DNA of 64,000 bases from Streptomyces sp. NBC_01716 (GTDB taxonomy: Bacteria; Actinomycetota; Actinomycetes; Streptomycetales; Streptomycetaceae): contig NZ_CP109181.1 of assembly GCF_036248275.1 (NCBI RefSeq), positions 4,216,001 through 4,280,000 of the forward strand, read 5' to 3'. The position numbers and the translations under genes are program-made. Under the pieces are notes generated by a model that was given only the letters and a program-made list of their open reading frames with translations, was not told where the DNA came from and did not search any database. This document shows positions 1 to 8,428 of the stretch, piece by piece (position 1 is the stretch's first letter; each line of letters opens with the position of its first letter).

Positions 1-567
1 GGCCTGGTCGTCGGCTGTGAATCCCTGTACGTGCCCTACGCCCCCGAGCACGCGGGGCTGCTCTTCGCCGCGGGTGCGGCGGGCATGCTCGCCGGGGACA
101 TCCTGATCGGCCGGTTCGTCCCCCGCCGCGTACGCGCGCACCTCGCCGTCCCGCTGTTGCTGCTGCTCGCCGTGCCGCACCTGTTCTTCTTCCTCGGCCC
201 GGCCCTCCCGCTCGCCGTACCGCTCGTGACCCTCGCGACCGTCGGCTACGCGGCGAGCCTCGTCTCCCAGGAACGGCTGATGGCCCTGACACCGGACGAG
301 CTGAGCGGGCACGCGCTCGGGCTGCACTCCTCCGGCATGCTCACGATGCAGGGCGTGTGCGCGGTCCTCGCGGGCACCGTCGCCGAGCGGACGTCGCCGG
401 CCACGGGCATCACAGTGCTGGCGGCGGCCTCCGTCGCCGTCACCCTCACGCTCGCGCGCGGGCTGCGGGAGAAGCCGGTGCCGACGGCGGACGCCGTCCT
501 CCGTACGCGTGCAGGTGACGCCGTACCACCGTCGCCGGGCAGCCCGGTGGGTACTGATCCGGCGTGA
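1..567 (+). CDS. MFS transporter, C-terminal part (5' truncated by window)
   Basis: The frame is open from the first base, so the true start lies upstream of the window. About 188 residues are visible. They contain several hydrophobic segments (for example around the LLLLLAVPHLFFF stretch) and short basic loops such as RFVPRRVRAH, as expected for the second half of a major facilitator permease. A low-complexity soluble tail follows. The stop overlaps the GTG start of the next gene (GTGA), so the two are probably cotranscribed and translationally coupled. The substrate cannot be told from this fragment. Confidence 0.7.
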   Translation, partial: GLVVGCESLYVPYAPEHAGLLFAAGAAGMLAGDILIGRFVPRRVRAHLAVPLLLLLAVPHLFFFLGPALPLAVPLVTLATVGYAASLVSQERLMALTPDELSGHALGLHSSGMLTMQGVCAVLAGTVAERTSPATGITVLAAASVAVTLTLARGLREKPVPTADAVLRTRAGDAVPPSPGSPVGTDPA

Positions 568-1058
568 AGTACTTGGTGCGCGACAAGATCTTCGCCATCG
601 GCGACGACTACTGGATCGAGGACGAGCAGGGCCGCCAGGCCTTCCTCGTGGACGGAAAGGCGCTGCGGCTGCGCGACACCCTGGAGCTGAAGGACCCTCA
701 GGGGCGGGTGCTGGTCACGCTCCGTCAGAAGCTGCTGAGCCTGCGGGACGCGATGACGATCGAGCGGGACGGTGAGCCGCTGGCCACCATCCGTAAGAAG
801 AGGCTCTCGCTGCTGCGTAACCACTACCGGGTCGAACTGGCCGACGGCACCGAGCTGGATGTAAGCGGGCGGATCCTGGACCGCGAGTTCGCGATCGAGT
901 ACGACGGCGAGCTGCTGGCGCATGTCTCGCGCCGGTGGTTCCGGGTGCGGGAGACATACGCCGTGGACGTGATCAGGGACGAGGCGGACCCGTCGCTGCT
1001 GATCGCGGTCGCGGTGTGTGTGATCCGGATGGCGGAGAAGGAGCACGAGGGGGGCTGA
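564..1058 (+). CDS. LURP-one-related (tubby-like C-terminal fold) family protein
   Basis: A 164-residue soluble protein starting MKYLVRDKIFAIGDDYWIED, the typical opening of bacterial LURP-one-related/YxjI proteins (DUF567). The body alternates short strands of the form GKALRLRDTLELKDPQG and LSLRDAMTIERDGE, as in the 12-stranded tubby-like barrel. Members bind lipid or act as scaffolds, but bacterial roles are mostly unknown. The GTG start overlaps the upstream transporter stop. A strong hairpin follows the stop. Family assignment is confident; function is not. Confidence 0.8.
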   Translation: MKYLVRDKIFAIGDDYWIEDEQGRQAFLVDGKALRLRDTLELKDPQGRVLVTLRQKLLSLRDAMTIERDGEPLATIRKKRLSLLRNHYRVELADGTELDVSGRILDREFAIEYDGELLAHVSRRWFRVRETYAVDVIRDEADPSLLIAVAVCVIRMAEKEHEGG

Positions 1059-1079
1059 GGGGTGGCCGCCGGCCCGGCG

Positions 1080-1108
1080 CGGGCCCGCCTCCTCAAGAGG
1101 CGGGCCCG
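1080..1108. terminator. Bidirectional hairpin terminator between convergent genes
   Basis: A perfect 12-bp stem (arm CGGGCCCGCCTC) with a 5-nt loop lies between the convergent stops of the LURP-one gene and the nitrilase gene. There is no U tract, which is common for Streptomyces terminators. Confidence 0.75.
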
Positions 1109-1122
1109 TCGCATGAAGAAGC

Positions 1123-1935
1123 TCAGCCGCGCGGCGCCGTCACACCCAGCAGACGGTCCTTCAGCACCGGGAACTGCTCACGCGTCGTCGCGACCTTCGC
1201 CGGGTCGAACTCGACGGTCAGAACCTCCTCGCCGGTCCCCGCCTCCGCCAGCACCTCGCCCCAGGGGTCGACCACGATGCTGTGCCCGGACTGCTCCACC
1301 CCGGCGTGCGTGCCGGCGGTCGAGCAGGCGAGCACATACGCCTGGTTCTCCACCGCGCGCGCCTGCGCCAGCAGCGTCCAGTGCGCGCGGCGGCGGGCCG
1401 GCCAGCCCGCCGGGACCACGAAGATCTGTGCGCCCTCGTCGAGCAACCCCCGGAACAGCTCGGGAAACCGCAGGTCGTAGCAGGTGGCGAGACCCATCAC
1501 CGCGTCCGGCAGGGCGACGGTCACCAGTTCGCCGCCCGCGCCCATCAAGGTCGCCTCACCCTTGTCGAACCCGAAACGGTGAATCTTGCGGTACGAGCGC
1601 ACGAGGGAGCCGTCCGGCGCGATGACGAGCGCGGTGTTGTAGAGGTCGGCGGCACCGTCCAGGACCGCCTCAGGAGCACGTTCCACGATGGACCCGGCGT
1701 GCAGCCAGACGCCCGCGTCGCGCGCCGCCCGTGACATCTCCTGGAACGTCGGACCGTCCAGCGTCTCCGCCTCGGCGGCGAACGACTCGTACGCGAAAGC
1801 CCCCACCGGCCAGAGCTCGGGCAGGACCACCAGGTCGGCGCCGCGCTGTTGCCGTACCAAGGAGGCGGCGCGCTGCCTACGGGAATTGACTGGTTCGTCC
1901 GGGTCTACTGCGATCTGGATGAGGGAGGCGCGCAC
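1123..1935 (-). CDS. Carbon-nitrogen hydrolase (nitrilase superfamily)
   Basis: A 270-residue single-domain amidohydrolase. The catalytic triad is visible: Glu40 (LPELWP), Lys117 (YRKIHRF) and Cys152 (ATCYDLRFPE). The length matches the NIT2/omega-amidase-like branch, which hydrolyses small amides such as 2-oxoglutaramate or deaminated metabolites; the exact substrate is not determinable. A GTG start was chosen because homology-like sequence (VRASLIQIAV) begins there and GGACGG precedes it. The open frame continues 25 codons upstream, but that stretch looks non-coding. It is convergent with the LURP-one gene and divergent from the next gene. Confidence 0.85.
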   Translation of the reverse strand: MRASLIQIAVDPDEPVNSRRQRAASLVRQQRGADLVVLPELWPVGAFAYESFAAEAETLDGPTFQEMSRAARDAGVWLHAGSIVERAPEAVLDGAADLYNTALVIAPDGSLVRSYRKIHRFGFDKGEATLMGAGGELVTVALPDAVMGLATCYDLRFPELFRGLLDEGAQIFVVPAGWPARRRAHWTLLAQARAVENQAYVLACSTAGTHAGVEQSGHSIVVDPWGEVLAEAGTGEEVLTVEFDPAKVATTREQFPVLKDRLLGVTAPRG

Positions 1936-2112
1936 ACTACCACCGTCCTGGCATTCGAGCCGTCTACACGGGCCTACGATCGTCACACGAAAGCACTGCC
2001 GGGGTGCCAACGGGCAGCGTAACTTAGGCCTTCGAACCTCCCACGCAGCCCACAGCCCGCCGCCCGCAGCCAGCAGCCCAGCCCGCTAACCGCAGAACCG
2101 TCGAGGGGTCCC

Positions 2113-2937
2113 GTGACCGTCCATCCCAGCCTTCAAACCTACGCCGACGCCTGGTCCGACTCCATTGAAGCCATAGCCGAGCTGGTGCAGCCACTCGTCG
2201 AGGGTGAGTGGAACCGGCCCACGCCGTGCCCCGGCTGGTCGGTGCGGGACATCGTCTCGCACGTCATCGGTCTGGAGTGCGAGATGCTCGGGGACCCACG
2301 CCCCATCCACAGCCTGCCGCGCGACCTGTACCACGTACGGAGCGAGATCGCCCGCTACATGGAGATGCAGGTGGACGTGCGGCGCCACCACACCGCTCCG
2401 GAGATGACCTCCGAGCTCGAATACACGATCATCCGCCGCAACCGCCAGCTGCGGAACGAGAACCGCGCACCCGACACCATGGTCCGCGCGCCGCTCGGCA
2501 CCGAGCAGACCCTCGAACAGGCCATGCGGGCACGCGCGTTCGACATCTGGGTGCACGAGCAGGATCTGCGTACGACGCTGAGCAAGCCCGGCAACCTCGC
2601 CTCCGGCGGCGCGCTGGTCACCCGCGACGCGCTCCTGGAAGCTCTCCCGAAGGTCGTCGCGAAGGGTGCCGGCGCCCCGCCGCACACGGCGGTCGTCTTC
2701 GACGTGCACGGCCCCGTGGAGTTCCTGCGGACGGTGCGGGTCGACGCGGACGGCCGCGGCACGGTCGACGGCTCGCCGTCGCTCGGCCCGGCGGTGACGC
2801 TGGTGATGGACTGGGAGACGTACTTCCGGCTGGCATGCGGGCGGGTGCGGGCCGCCGCGGTGCCGGACCGGATCAAGACGGAGGGGAACGGGGAGCTGGC
2901 GGCGGCGATCCTGCGGGAGTTCGCGGTCACGCAGTAG
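2113..2937 (+). CDS. Maleylpyruvate isomerase family mycothiol-dependent enzyme
   Basis: A 274-residue DinB-like protein. Near residues 35-55 it carries the motif WNRPTPCPGWSVRDIVSHV that marks the MDMPI N-terminal domain of mycothiol-dependent maleylpyruvate isomerase-type proteins. A second conserved stretch, ARAFDIWVHEQDLR, follows in the middle. Characterised members use mycothiol, the actinobacterial thiol, for isomerisation or detoxification, with a metal held by His residues (here H50 region and H-E-Q-D). The GTG start follows GAGGGG. It is convergent with the downstream MFS gene. The specific substrate is unknown. Confidence 0.85.
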   Translation: MTVHPSLQTYADAWSDSIEAIAELVQPLVEGEWNRPTPCPGWSVRDIVSHVIGLECEMLGDPRPIHSLPRDLYHVRSEIARYMEMQVDVRRHHTAPEMTSELEYTIIRRNRQLRNENRAPDTMVRAPLGTEQTLEQAMRARAFDIWVHEQDLRTTLSKPGNLASGGALVTRDALLEALPKVVAKGAGAPPHTAVVFDVHGPVEFLRTVRVDADGRGTVDGSPSLGPAVTLVMDWETYFRLACGRVRAAAVPDRIKTEGNGELAAAILREFAVTQ

Positions 2938-2965
2938 CGCCGCGCGCCCTGCCCTCGCTTCGTAC

Positions 2966-3023
2966 GGGTCCTGGTACGGGGTCCTCGTACAGGTCCACGG
3001 GGTCCTTGTACGTGTCCTGGTGC
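2966..3023. repeat. Short degenerate repeats of GGTCCTNGTAC
   Basis: Three to four imperfect copies of a GGGTCCTGGTAC-like unit fill the 95-bp gap between two convergent genes. No coding potential is seen. They may only be slippage-derived spacer sequence. Confidence 0.5.
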
Positions 3024-3032
3024 GGGCCGTGC

Positions 3033-4397
3033 TCAGACGGGCACGTGCACCGCCTCCACCCGGCTGGCCACCAGCCGCTCACGCTCCCGTCGCGCCGTGC
3101 GCGCCCGCAGCCGCAGGATCTGGACGACCCCCAGCGCTTCGAGGACGAAGACGGACGAGAACGCGACGCGGTAGTCGCCGCCGGTCGTGTCGAGCAGCAC
3201 ACCGATGGCGAGCAGCGTCGTCATCGAGGCGATGAAACCGCCCATGTTGACGATGCCGGAGGCGGTGCCCTGACGGGCCGGCGGGTTCGCGGGCCGGGCG
3301 AAGTCGAAGCCGATCAATGAGGCGGGCCCGCACGCGCCGAGGACGACGCAGAGTGTGATCAGCAGCCACATCGGCGCGTGGTCGCCGGGGTAGGCGAGGG
3401 TCGACGCCCAGACGAGGGCGGTCATGCCGATCGTCCCCAGGGCGATCGGGGCCCTGGCGGCGTGGTGGCGGGCGATGATCTGCCCGTAGACGAGACCGAT
3501 CACCATGTTGACGAGGACGACGAGGGTGAGCAGATCGCCCGCCGTGGCCCGGGAAAGCCCCTGGGCCTCGACGAGGAACGGCAGGCCCCACAGCAGCATG
3601 AAGACCGTGGCGGGGAACTGGGTGGTGAAGTGCACCCAGAGCCCCAGCCGGGTGCCGGGCTCCCGCCACGACTCGGCGATCTGCTTCCGTACGTAGGTCG
3701 CGCCCGCGTGTTCGGACGGCGGCGGCTCGTGGCCCTCGGGGTGGTCCTTGAGGAAGAACACCAGTACAAGAACGACGACACCGGCCATCGAGCTGCCGAC
3801 GAACGTTGTCGTCCAGCCGAAGTGGCTCAGGAGGCGGGCGATGAGAAGGGTCGAGACCAGATTGCCCGCCATCCCGAAGAGCCCGGCGAACTGCGCGATC
3901 AGCGGGCCCTTGCGGGCCGGGAACCAGTGGATGCCCAGGCGCAGTACGGCGATGAAGGTCAGCGCGTCGCCGCAGCCGAGCAGGGCGCGGGCGGCGAGGG
4001 CCATGCCGTAGGTGGGGGCGAGGGCGAAGCCGAGCTGGCCGATGGTGAAGAGCGTCACGCCGAGGGTGAGGACCTTGCGGGTGCCGAGCCGGTCGACCAT
4101 GAGGCCGACGGGTATCTGCATCCCGGCGTAGACGAGGAGTTGGAGGATCGAGAAGGTGGAGAGGGCGGAGGCGTTGACGTCGAAGCGGTCGGCGGCGTCG
4201 AGTCCGGCGACGCCCAGGCTCGTACGGAAGATGACGGCGACGAAGTAGACGGCGGCGCCGATGCTCCAGACGGCGATGGCACGACGGCCGCCGGGCGGGT
4301 CGCCGGGGAGGGTGAGGGCGGGGCCGCGGCCGGATGATCCGGAGGAGCCGGAAGATCCGGACGACCCGTCCGAGGCGCCTTCCGAGGACGCGCTCAC
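3033..4397 (-). CDS. MFS transporter
   Basis: A 454-residue permease with about 12 hydrophobic segments. A Ser/Gly-rich N-terminal tail (about residues 1-35) precedes the first helix. The loop 2-3 signature VDRLGTRKVL and the equivalent in the second half are present, as in major facilitator proteins of the organic-anion/sugar-phosphate type. The ATG overlaps the stop of the upstream GntR gene by 4 bp, so the regulator and transporter form one operon. The GntR protein therefore probably controls this transporter in response to its substrate, likely an organic acid. No metabolic enzyme is adjacent to identify it. Confidence 0.85.
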   Translation of the reverse strand: MSASSEGASDGSSGSSGSSGSSGRGPALTLPGDPPGGRRAIAVWSIGAAVYFVAVIFRTSLGVAGLDAADRFDVNASALSTFSILQLLVYAGMQIPVGLMVDRLGTRKVLTLGVTLFTIGQLGFALAPTYGMALAARALLGCGDALTFIAVLRLGIHWFPARKGPLIAQFAGLFGMAGNLVSTLLIARLLSHFGWTTTFVGSSMAGVVVLVLVFFLKDHPEGHEPPPSEHAGATYVRKQIAESWREPGTRLGLWVHFTTQFPATVFMLLWGLPFLVEAQGLSRATAGDLLTLVVLVNMVIGLVYGQIIARHHAARAPIALGTIGMTALVWASTLAYPGDHAPMWLLITLCVVLGACGPASLIGFDFARPANPPARQGTASGIVNMGGFIASMTTLLAIGVLLDTTGGDYRVAFSSVFVLEALGVVQILRLRARTARRERERLVASRVEAVHVPV

Positions 4398-5083
4398 CGG
4401 GCCTCACCCCGGATGAGCACCTTGACGCGACTGACGTGGGCGCGCACGCACCGCGCTGCGGCCTCGGCGTCACCGGCCCGGATGCTTTCGAGCAGTTCGG
4501 CGTGCTCGACGATGCTGGTCTCGACGCGCTCGGGATGCGCCTCCATGACGGCGACGCCCATCCTCAACTGCCGGTCCCTGAGCTGGTCGTAGAGCTTCGA
4601 CAGGATCTCGTTGCCAGCGTTGCGCACGATCTCGGCGTGGAAGCAGCGGTCGGTGACCGCGACGGCGGCCAGATCGCCCTCCTCGGCGAGGCGGCGCTGC
4701 TCCTCGACGAGTTCCTCCAGTCGCGCGATGAGCCGCGCGGACGCGGGGACGGCCTTGCGGGCGGCGAACTCCTCGACCAGCAGGCGGGTCTCGACGACGT
4801 CGGAGATCTCCTGCGCGGAGACGGCGAGGACGAGGGCGCCCTTCTTGGGATAGAGCTTGATCAGCCCCTCGACCTCCAGCTTGAGCAGCGCTTCGCGCAC
4901 GGGCGTACGTGACACCCCTACGGCCTCGGCGAGTTCTCCCTCCGTAAGGAGGGTCCCGCCCTGGTAGTGCCGGTCGAGAACGCCCTGCTTGATGTGGCTG
5001 TAGACACGGTCGGCGGCGGGCGGTTGCTTCACGGGGACGGCGGACACGGGGGAGGTGGCGGGAGGCGCGGATGACATGAGCAC
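4394..5083 (-). CDS. GntR family transcriptional regulator (FadR/FCD subfamily)
   Basis: A 229-residue regulator. An N-terminal winged helix (about residues 28-90, with LTEGELAEAVGVSRTPVREALLKLEVEGLI, the classic GntR helix-turn-helix) is followed by an all-helical FCD ligand-binding domain. The latter has the metal-binding type residues in DRCFHAEIV and VEHAELLESIRAGD. FCD regulators usually sense organic acids. It is the first gene of a two-gene operon with the MFS transporter. Met1 or Met3 could start; the difference is trivial. It is divergent from the DD-peptidase gene, sharing a region of about 180 bp. Confidence 0.9.
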   Translation of the reverse strand: MLMSSAPPATSPVSAVPVKQPPAADRVYSHIKQGVLDRHYQGGTLLTEGELAEAVGVSRTPVREALLKLEVEGLIKLYPKKGALVLAVSAQEISDVVETRLLVEEFAARKAVPASARLIARLEELVEEQRRLAEEGDLAAVAVTDRCFHAEIVRNAGNEILSKLYDQLRDRQLRMGVAVMEAHPERVETSIVEHAELLESIRAGDAEAAARCVRAHVSRVKVLIRGEAR

Positions 5084-5261
5084 AGCTTAGATACAACAGA
5101 GATGCGACGGTGATCGCGTCCATATCGCGGACCGACGAGATTTCCGGTGCGCGCCGTACATCCCTTCGGATCACTCGTGAGTCTTTTCAGTGGACCACCC
5201 CTGTACGGGTGTGCGTCGAATTCACTTCAGACCAGCGCATATGCGACATCGGAGCGTTCCT

Positions 5262-6242
5262 TTGATAACCAGCTTCCCGGGCGTGCGGAGAAACGTGCGC
5301 AGGTCCACCGTGGTAGCCCTCACCGCCGGCGCGATGCTGACGGGCACGGCCCTGGTCGCCCCGGCGACCCAGGCGGCCGAGTCCGCGCCCGCCGCCACTG
5401 CGGCTGCCGCCGCCCTGCCGACCCTCTCGGCCAAGGGCGCCTTCCTGCTGGACAACACCACCGGTGCGAAGCGGTACGGCAAGGCCGCGGACACCCGCCG
5501 GCAGATGGCCAGCACCACGAAGATCATGACCGCGGCCGTCGTGCTCAACACCAAGGGCATCGACCTCAACCGCAAGATCACCGTCAAGCAGACGTACCGC
5601 GACTACGTGGTCCGCGAAGGCGCGAGCACCGCGGACCTGCGCACCGGCGACAAGGTGACGATCCGTCAGCTCCTGTACGGCCTGATGCTCCCGTCCGGCT
5701 GCGACGCGGCGTACGCCCTCGCGGACGCGATCGGCACCGGCACGACGGTGGCGGCGCGCACGAAGTCGTTCATCGGGAAGATGAACACGAAGGCCAAGGA
5801 CCTGGGCCTGACGAATACCAAGTTCGACTCGTTCGACGGCATCTCGGCGGCGGGCAACAACTACACGACGCCGCGGGACCTGGCGACGATCGCCCAGTAC
5901 GCGATGAAGAACACCACACTGCGCGCGGTCGTCAAGTCCACGAGCTACAAGACGACGGCGACGACCAAGTCGGGCGGCACCCGCACGTACACCTGGTACA
6001 ACACGAACCAGCTGCTCGGCTCGTACACGGGCGCGTTCGGCGTCAAGACCGGCACGGGCACGGCCGCGGGCCCCTGCCTGATCTTCGCCGCCACCCGCAA
6101 CGGCAAGACGCACATCGGCGTGATCCTGAACGGCACGGACCGCTACAAGGACGCGGCGAAGCTGCTGGACTACTACTCGGGCGTGTCAACGGCCAAGACG
6201 ATGCAGCTCCGCACCCTCCCGCCGGGCGCCCAGCGCGACTGA
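5262..6242 (+). CDS. Serine-type D-Ala-D-Ala carboxypeptidase/transpeptidase (K15-like)
   Basis: A secreted penicillin-binding protein of peptidoglycan maturation. A signal peptide of the RRSTVVALTAGAMLTGTALV type is followed by the S11 catalytic domain. The active-site motifs are S84-T-T-K87 (nucleophile and base), S145-G-C147 in place of the usual SxN, and KTG near the C-terminus. The SGC motif is the one known from Streptomyces K15 DD-transpeptidase. A TTG start with GGAG 7 nt upstream (326 residues) was preferred. An ATG seven codons earlier has no ribosome site. A strong terminator follows the gene. Confidence 0.85.
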   Translation: MITSFPGVRRNVRRSTVVALTAGAMLTGTALVAPATQAAESAPAATAAAAALPTLSAKGAFLLDNTTGAKRYGKAADTRRQMASTTKIMTAAVVLNTKGIDLNRKITVKQTYRDYVVREGASTADLRTGDKVTIRQLLYGLMLPSGCDAAYALADAIGTGTTVAARTKSFIGKMNTKAKDLGLTNTKFDSFDGISAAGNNYTTPRDLATIAQYAMKNTTLRAVVKSTSYKTTATTKSGGTRTYTWYNTNQLLGSYTGAFGVKTGTGTAAGPCLIFAATRNGKTHIGVILNGTDRYKDAAKLLDYYSGVSTAKTMQLRTLPPGAQRD

Positions 6243-6267
6243 CCCCCCCTACGGGATGCACCAACAG

Positions 6268-6305
6268 GGGCGCGGCCACCACGGGGTGGCCGCGCCCTTC
6301 TTTTT
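6268..6305 (+). terminator. Rho-independent terminator after the DD-peptidase gene
   Basis: A 13-bp GC-rich stem (arm GGGCGCGGCCACC, 4-nt loop) is followed by TTCTTTTT. It is the clearest canonical terminator in the window. Confidence 0.9.
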
Positions 6306-6416
6306 GCGGTCGGCTGCAGAAACGGTCACTCCTCACCCGCAGTGGTGAATATCGCGCTCTTTCCGCATGGTTCGGGTTTGTTCGCTATTACGTTCCCTCT
6401 CATGGAGGTGGTTCGT

Positions 6417-7361
6417 ATGAACGGACAGATTCGGCCGTCGGACACGGCTGCGCGACACGAGGCGATCGACATCGGCGACTTCGTCTACGGGGCGACGGGG
6501 ACGCGGATCCGGAGGTTGACGATGCCGGACGGAAGTCACTGGTTCCCAGCGGCGGACGTCTGCAGGCAACTCGGTTACACCACCACGAGAAAAACTCTCA
6601 CCGACCATGTCCCGGAACGCCATCGAGACTTTCTTGAGACTGTGACTGGAAGTCACAGTCTCAGCATTCCCGCAGGTAGGGAGTGGCGTCGAGACCTGCA
6701 ACTGATCGACCTCCAGGGCCTGATCCTGCTCGTAAACGGATGCACCAAACCGTCATGTCTGCCGTTCAAACAGTGGGTCTCAGAAGTGATCGTTACGGTT
6801 CAGGGCACCGGCACCTACACCCTCCCCCGCGCCGAGGCGCAACCTGCGGCCCCCGCCGCAACGGCCACCCCCGTCGCCTATGCCCTGCCCCCGCAGGTCG
6901 CCGACGCGATCGTCCGGCTGGAGGAGCGGAACATACGGCTGGACGAGCAATTCGCGGCCGTGCAACGCGAGTCGCTCGAAACCCGACGCGAAATGCTCAC
7001 CGCGCATCAAGCCACGGCACGTGCCATGGAACGGATCGCCGACCGGCTCGACGCCCTCATCCCCGACCGCCCGGCCACGCCTCCGCACACCACGACCCCC
7101 GACGCCGTCCTCGCCGACTGGAAGTCCCGGATGTCGGTGACCGAGGACGTCTGGGCCGTCGCCGTCACCATCGCGCCGGCCCTCGCCGCCGACGGCGAGC
7201 TGCGGCAGCCCTTGGAGTCCATCGCCTCCCGCACGGGCCTCACCGAGCACCGCGTCAACGAATGCCTGCGGTTCATGCGCAAGCACGCCTGCATCCACGC
7301 CTGGGGCAGCACCGTGGACGGCGTCCCCGTCTATGGGCTGAGCCCCGCGCGTCCCCTGTAA
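6417..7361 (+). CDS. BRO-N domain (prophage antirepressor-like) protein
   Basis: A 314-residue DNA-binding-type protein. The N-terminal part (about residues 20-125) contains WFPAADVCRQLGYTTTRKTLTDHV and LQLIDLQGLILLV, typical of BRO-N antirepressors. The middle (about 160-215) has a coiled-coil-like stretch (VRLEERNIRLDEQFAAVQRE). The C-terminal 80 residues look like a winged-helix (SIASRTGLTEHRVNECLRFM). The ATG was chosen for the GGAGGTG six bases upstream; 25 extra upstream codons are open but unlikely. Such genes occur singly in Streptomyces without other phage genes, and none is seen here. Its target is unknown. Confidence 0.8.
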   Translation: MNGQIRPSDTAARHEAIDIGDFVYGATGTRIRRLTMPDGSHWFPAADVCRQLGYTTTRKTLTDHVPERHRDFLETVTGSHSLSIPAGREWRRDLQLIDLQGLILLVNGCTKPSCLPFKQWVSEVIVTVQGTGTYTLPRAEAQPAAPAATATPVAYALPPQVADAIVRLEERNIRLDEQFAAVQRESLETRREMLTAHQATARAMERIADRLDALIPDRPATPPHTTTPDAVLADWKSRMSVTEDVWAVAVTIAPALAADGELRQPLESIASRTGLTEHRVNECLRFMRKHACIHAWGSTVDGVPVYGLSPARPL

Positions 7362-7411
7362 CCTTCCCCGGTCAGGGATCGTCAGGGATCGCAGAGCGAC
7401 GAGGAGTACGG

Positions 7412-8242
7412 GTGGCCGGTCAGCGGATCACGACCCGCAACGCCCGTTTCCAGCAGTGGCACGCGCTGCTCGCCAATCGCAACAAGCGCAAGCGCCAAGG
7501 CGAGTTCCTCGTCCAGGGCGTGCGCCCCATCACGATGGCCGTCGAGCACGGGTGGACCGTACGCGCCCTGCTGTACGACGCGAGCCGTCCGCTCTCGCGG
7601 TGGGCCGAGGAGTTGCCGCGCGGCATCAGTACGGACCGAATCGCCATGGCCCCCGAACTCCTCGCCGAACTGGGCGAACGCACCGACGGCGCACCCGAGG
7701 TCGTGGCCGTGGTCGAGATGCCGCCGGACGATCTGCGCCGGATCGCCGTCCACGACACCTTCCTGGGCGTGCTGTTCGACCGCCCCACCCAGCCGGGCAA
7801 CATCGGCAGCATCGTCCGCTCGGCCGACGCCTTCGGCGCGGACGGTCTGATCGTCACGGGCCACGCGGCCGACGTCTACGACCCGAAGGCCGTACGCGCC
7901 ACCACGGGCTCCCTGTTCGCACTCCCGGTCGTCCGAAGCCCCTCGCACCACGAGGTCGCGGAGTGGCTGGCGAAGGAGCGCGCGGAGGGACGCCCGGTCG
8001 CCGTCGTCGGCACGGACGAGCACGGCGACGCGGACGCCGACGCGTTCGACCTGACGCGGCCGGTGTTGCTGCTGATCGGCAACGAGACGTCCGGACTGAG
8101 CACGAGCTGGCGCGAGTTGTGCGACCACGTGGTGAGCATCCCGATGACGGGCTCGGCGAGCTCCCTGAACGCCTCGAACGCGGCGACGGTGGTCCTGTAC
8201 GAGGCGGCCCGCCAACGCCGGGCGGCGGCTACGGGGCGCTGA
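7412..8242 (+). CDS. TrmH-family (SPOUT) RNA 2'-O-methyltransferase
   Basis: A 276-residue SAM-dependent RNA ribose methyltransferase. An N-terminal substrate-binding region (FLVQGVRPITMAVEHG) leads into the knotted SPOUT domain with all three motifs: GNIGSIVRSADAFGADG, LLIGNETSGLS, and IPMTGSASSLNASNAATVVLYE-like (read across about residues 240-262). Target (23S rRNA or tRNA) cannot be fixed. The GTG start follows GAGGAG. Its 3' end overlaps the convergent DUF397 gene by 14 bp. Confidence 0.88.
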   Translation: MAGQRITTRNARFQQWHALLANRNKRKRQGEFLVQGVRPITMAVEHGWTVRALLYDASRPLSRWAEELPRGISTDRIAMAPELLAELGERTDGAPEVVAVVEMPPDDLRRIAVHDTFLGVLFDRPTQPGNIGSIVRSADAFGADGLIVTGHAADVYDPKAVRATTGSLFALPVVRSPSHHEVAEWLAKERAEGRPVAVVGTDEHGDADADAFDLTRPVLLLIGNETSGLSTSWRELCDHVVSIPMTGSASSLNASNAATVVLYEAARQRRAAATGR

Positions 8243-8423
8243 CCCCGCGCACGTACGCGGCGAACGCGCTCCACGCCCCGGTCGCCACGGTGACCACGGG
8301 CCCGGCGTCCACCTTGGAGTCCCGGACGGCGACGGTACCGGGGATGTTGCGGGCGACCTCTACGCACTCCTGCCCGGCGTTCCCGCCGCTGTAGCTGGAC
8401 CTGACGAACTCATACGCGGGCAC
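8229..8423 (-). CDS. DUF397 family small protein
   Basis: A 64-residue protein with the DUF397 hallmarks FVRSSYSGGNAGQECVEVA and VRDSK. These small actinobacterial proteins are nearly always encoded next to an XRE regulator with a DUF5753 domain, and the pairs behave like regulator/antagonist modules of the WhiJ/BldB-linked type. Here the GTG start lies 5 bp after the stop of exactly such a regulator. A direct interaction is inferred from context, not shown. Confidence 0.88.
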   Translation of the reverse strand: MPAYEFVRSSYSGGNAGQECVEVARNIPGTVAVRDSKVDAGPVVTVATGAWSAFAAYVRGVSAP

Positions 8424-8428
8424 GAGGC

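Noticed and set aside
6342..6416. Longer start of the BRO-N gene
   Set aside because: The GGAGGTG ribosome site sits before the ATG at 6417; the upstream codons look like promoter sequence.
6417..7361. Prophage remnant around the BRO-N gene
   Set aside because: No integrase, structural or lysis genes nearby, and both neighbours are core-type genes with normal GC.
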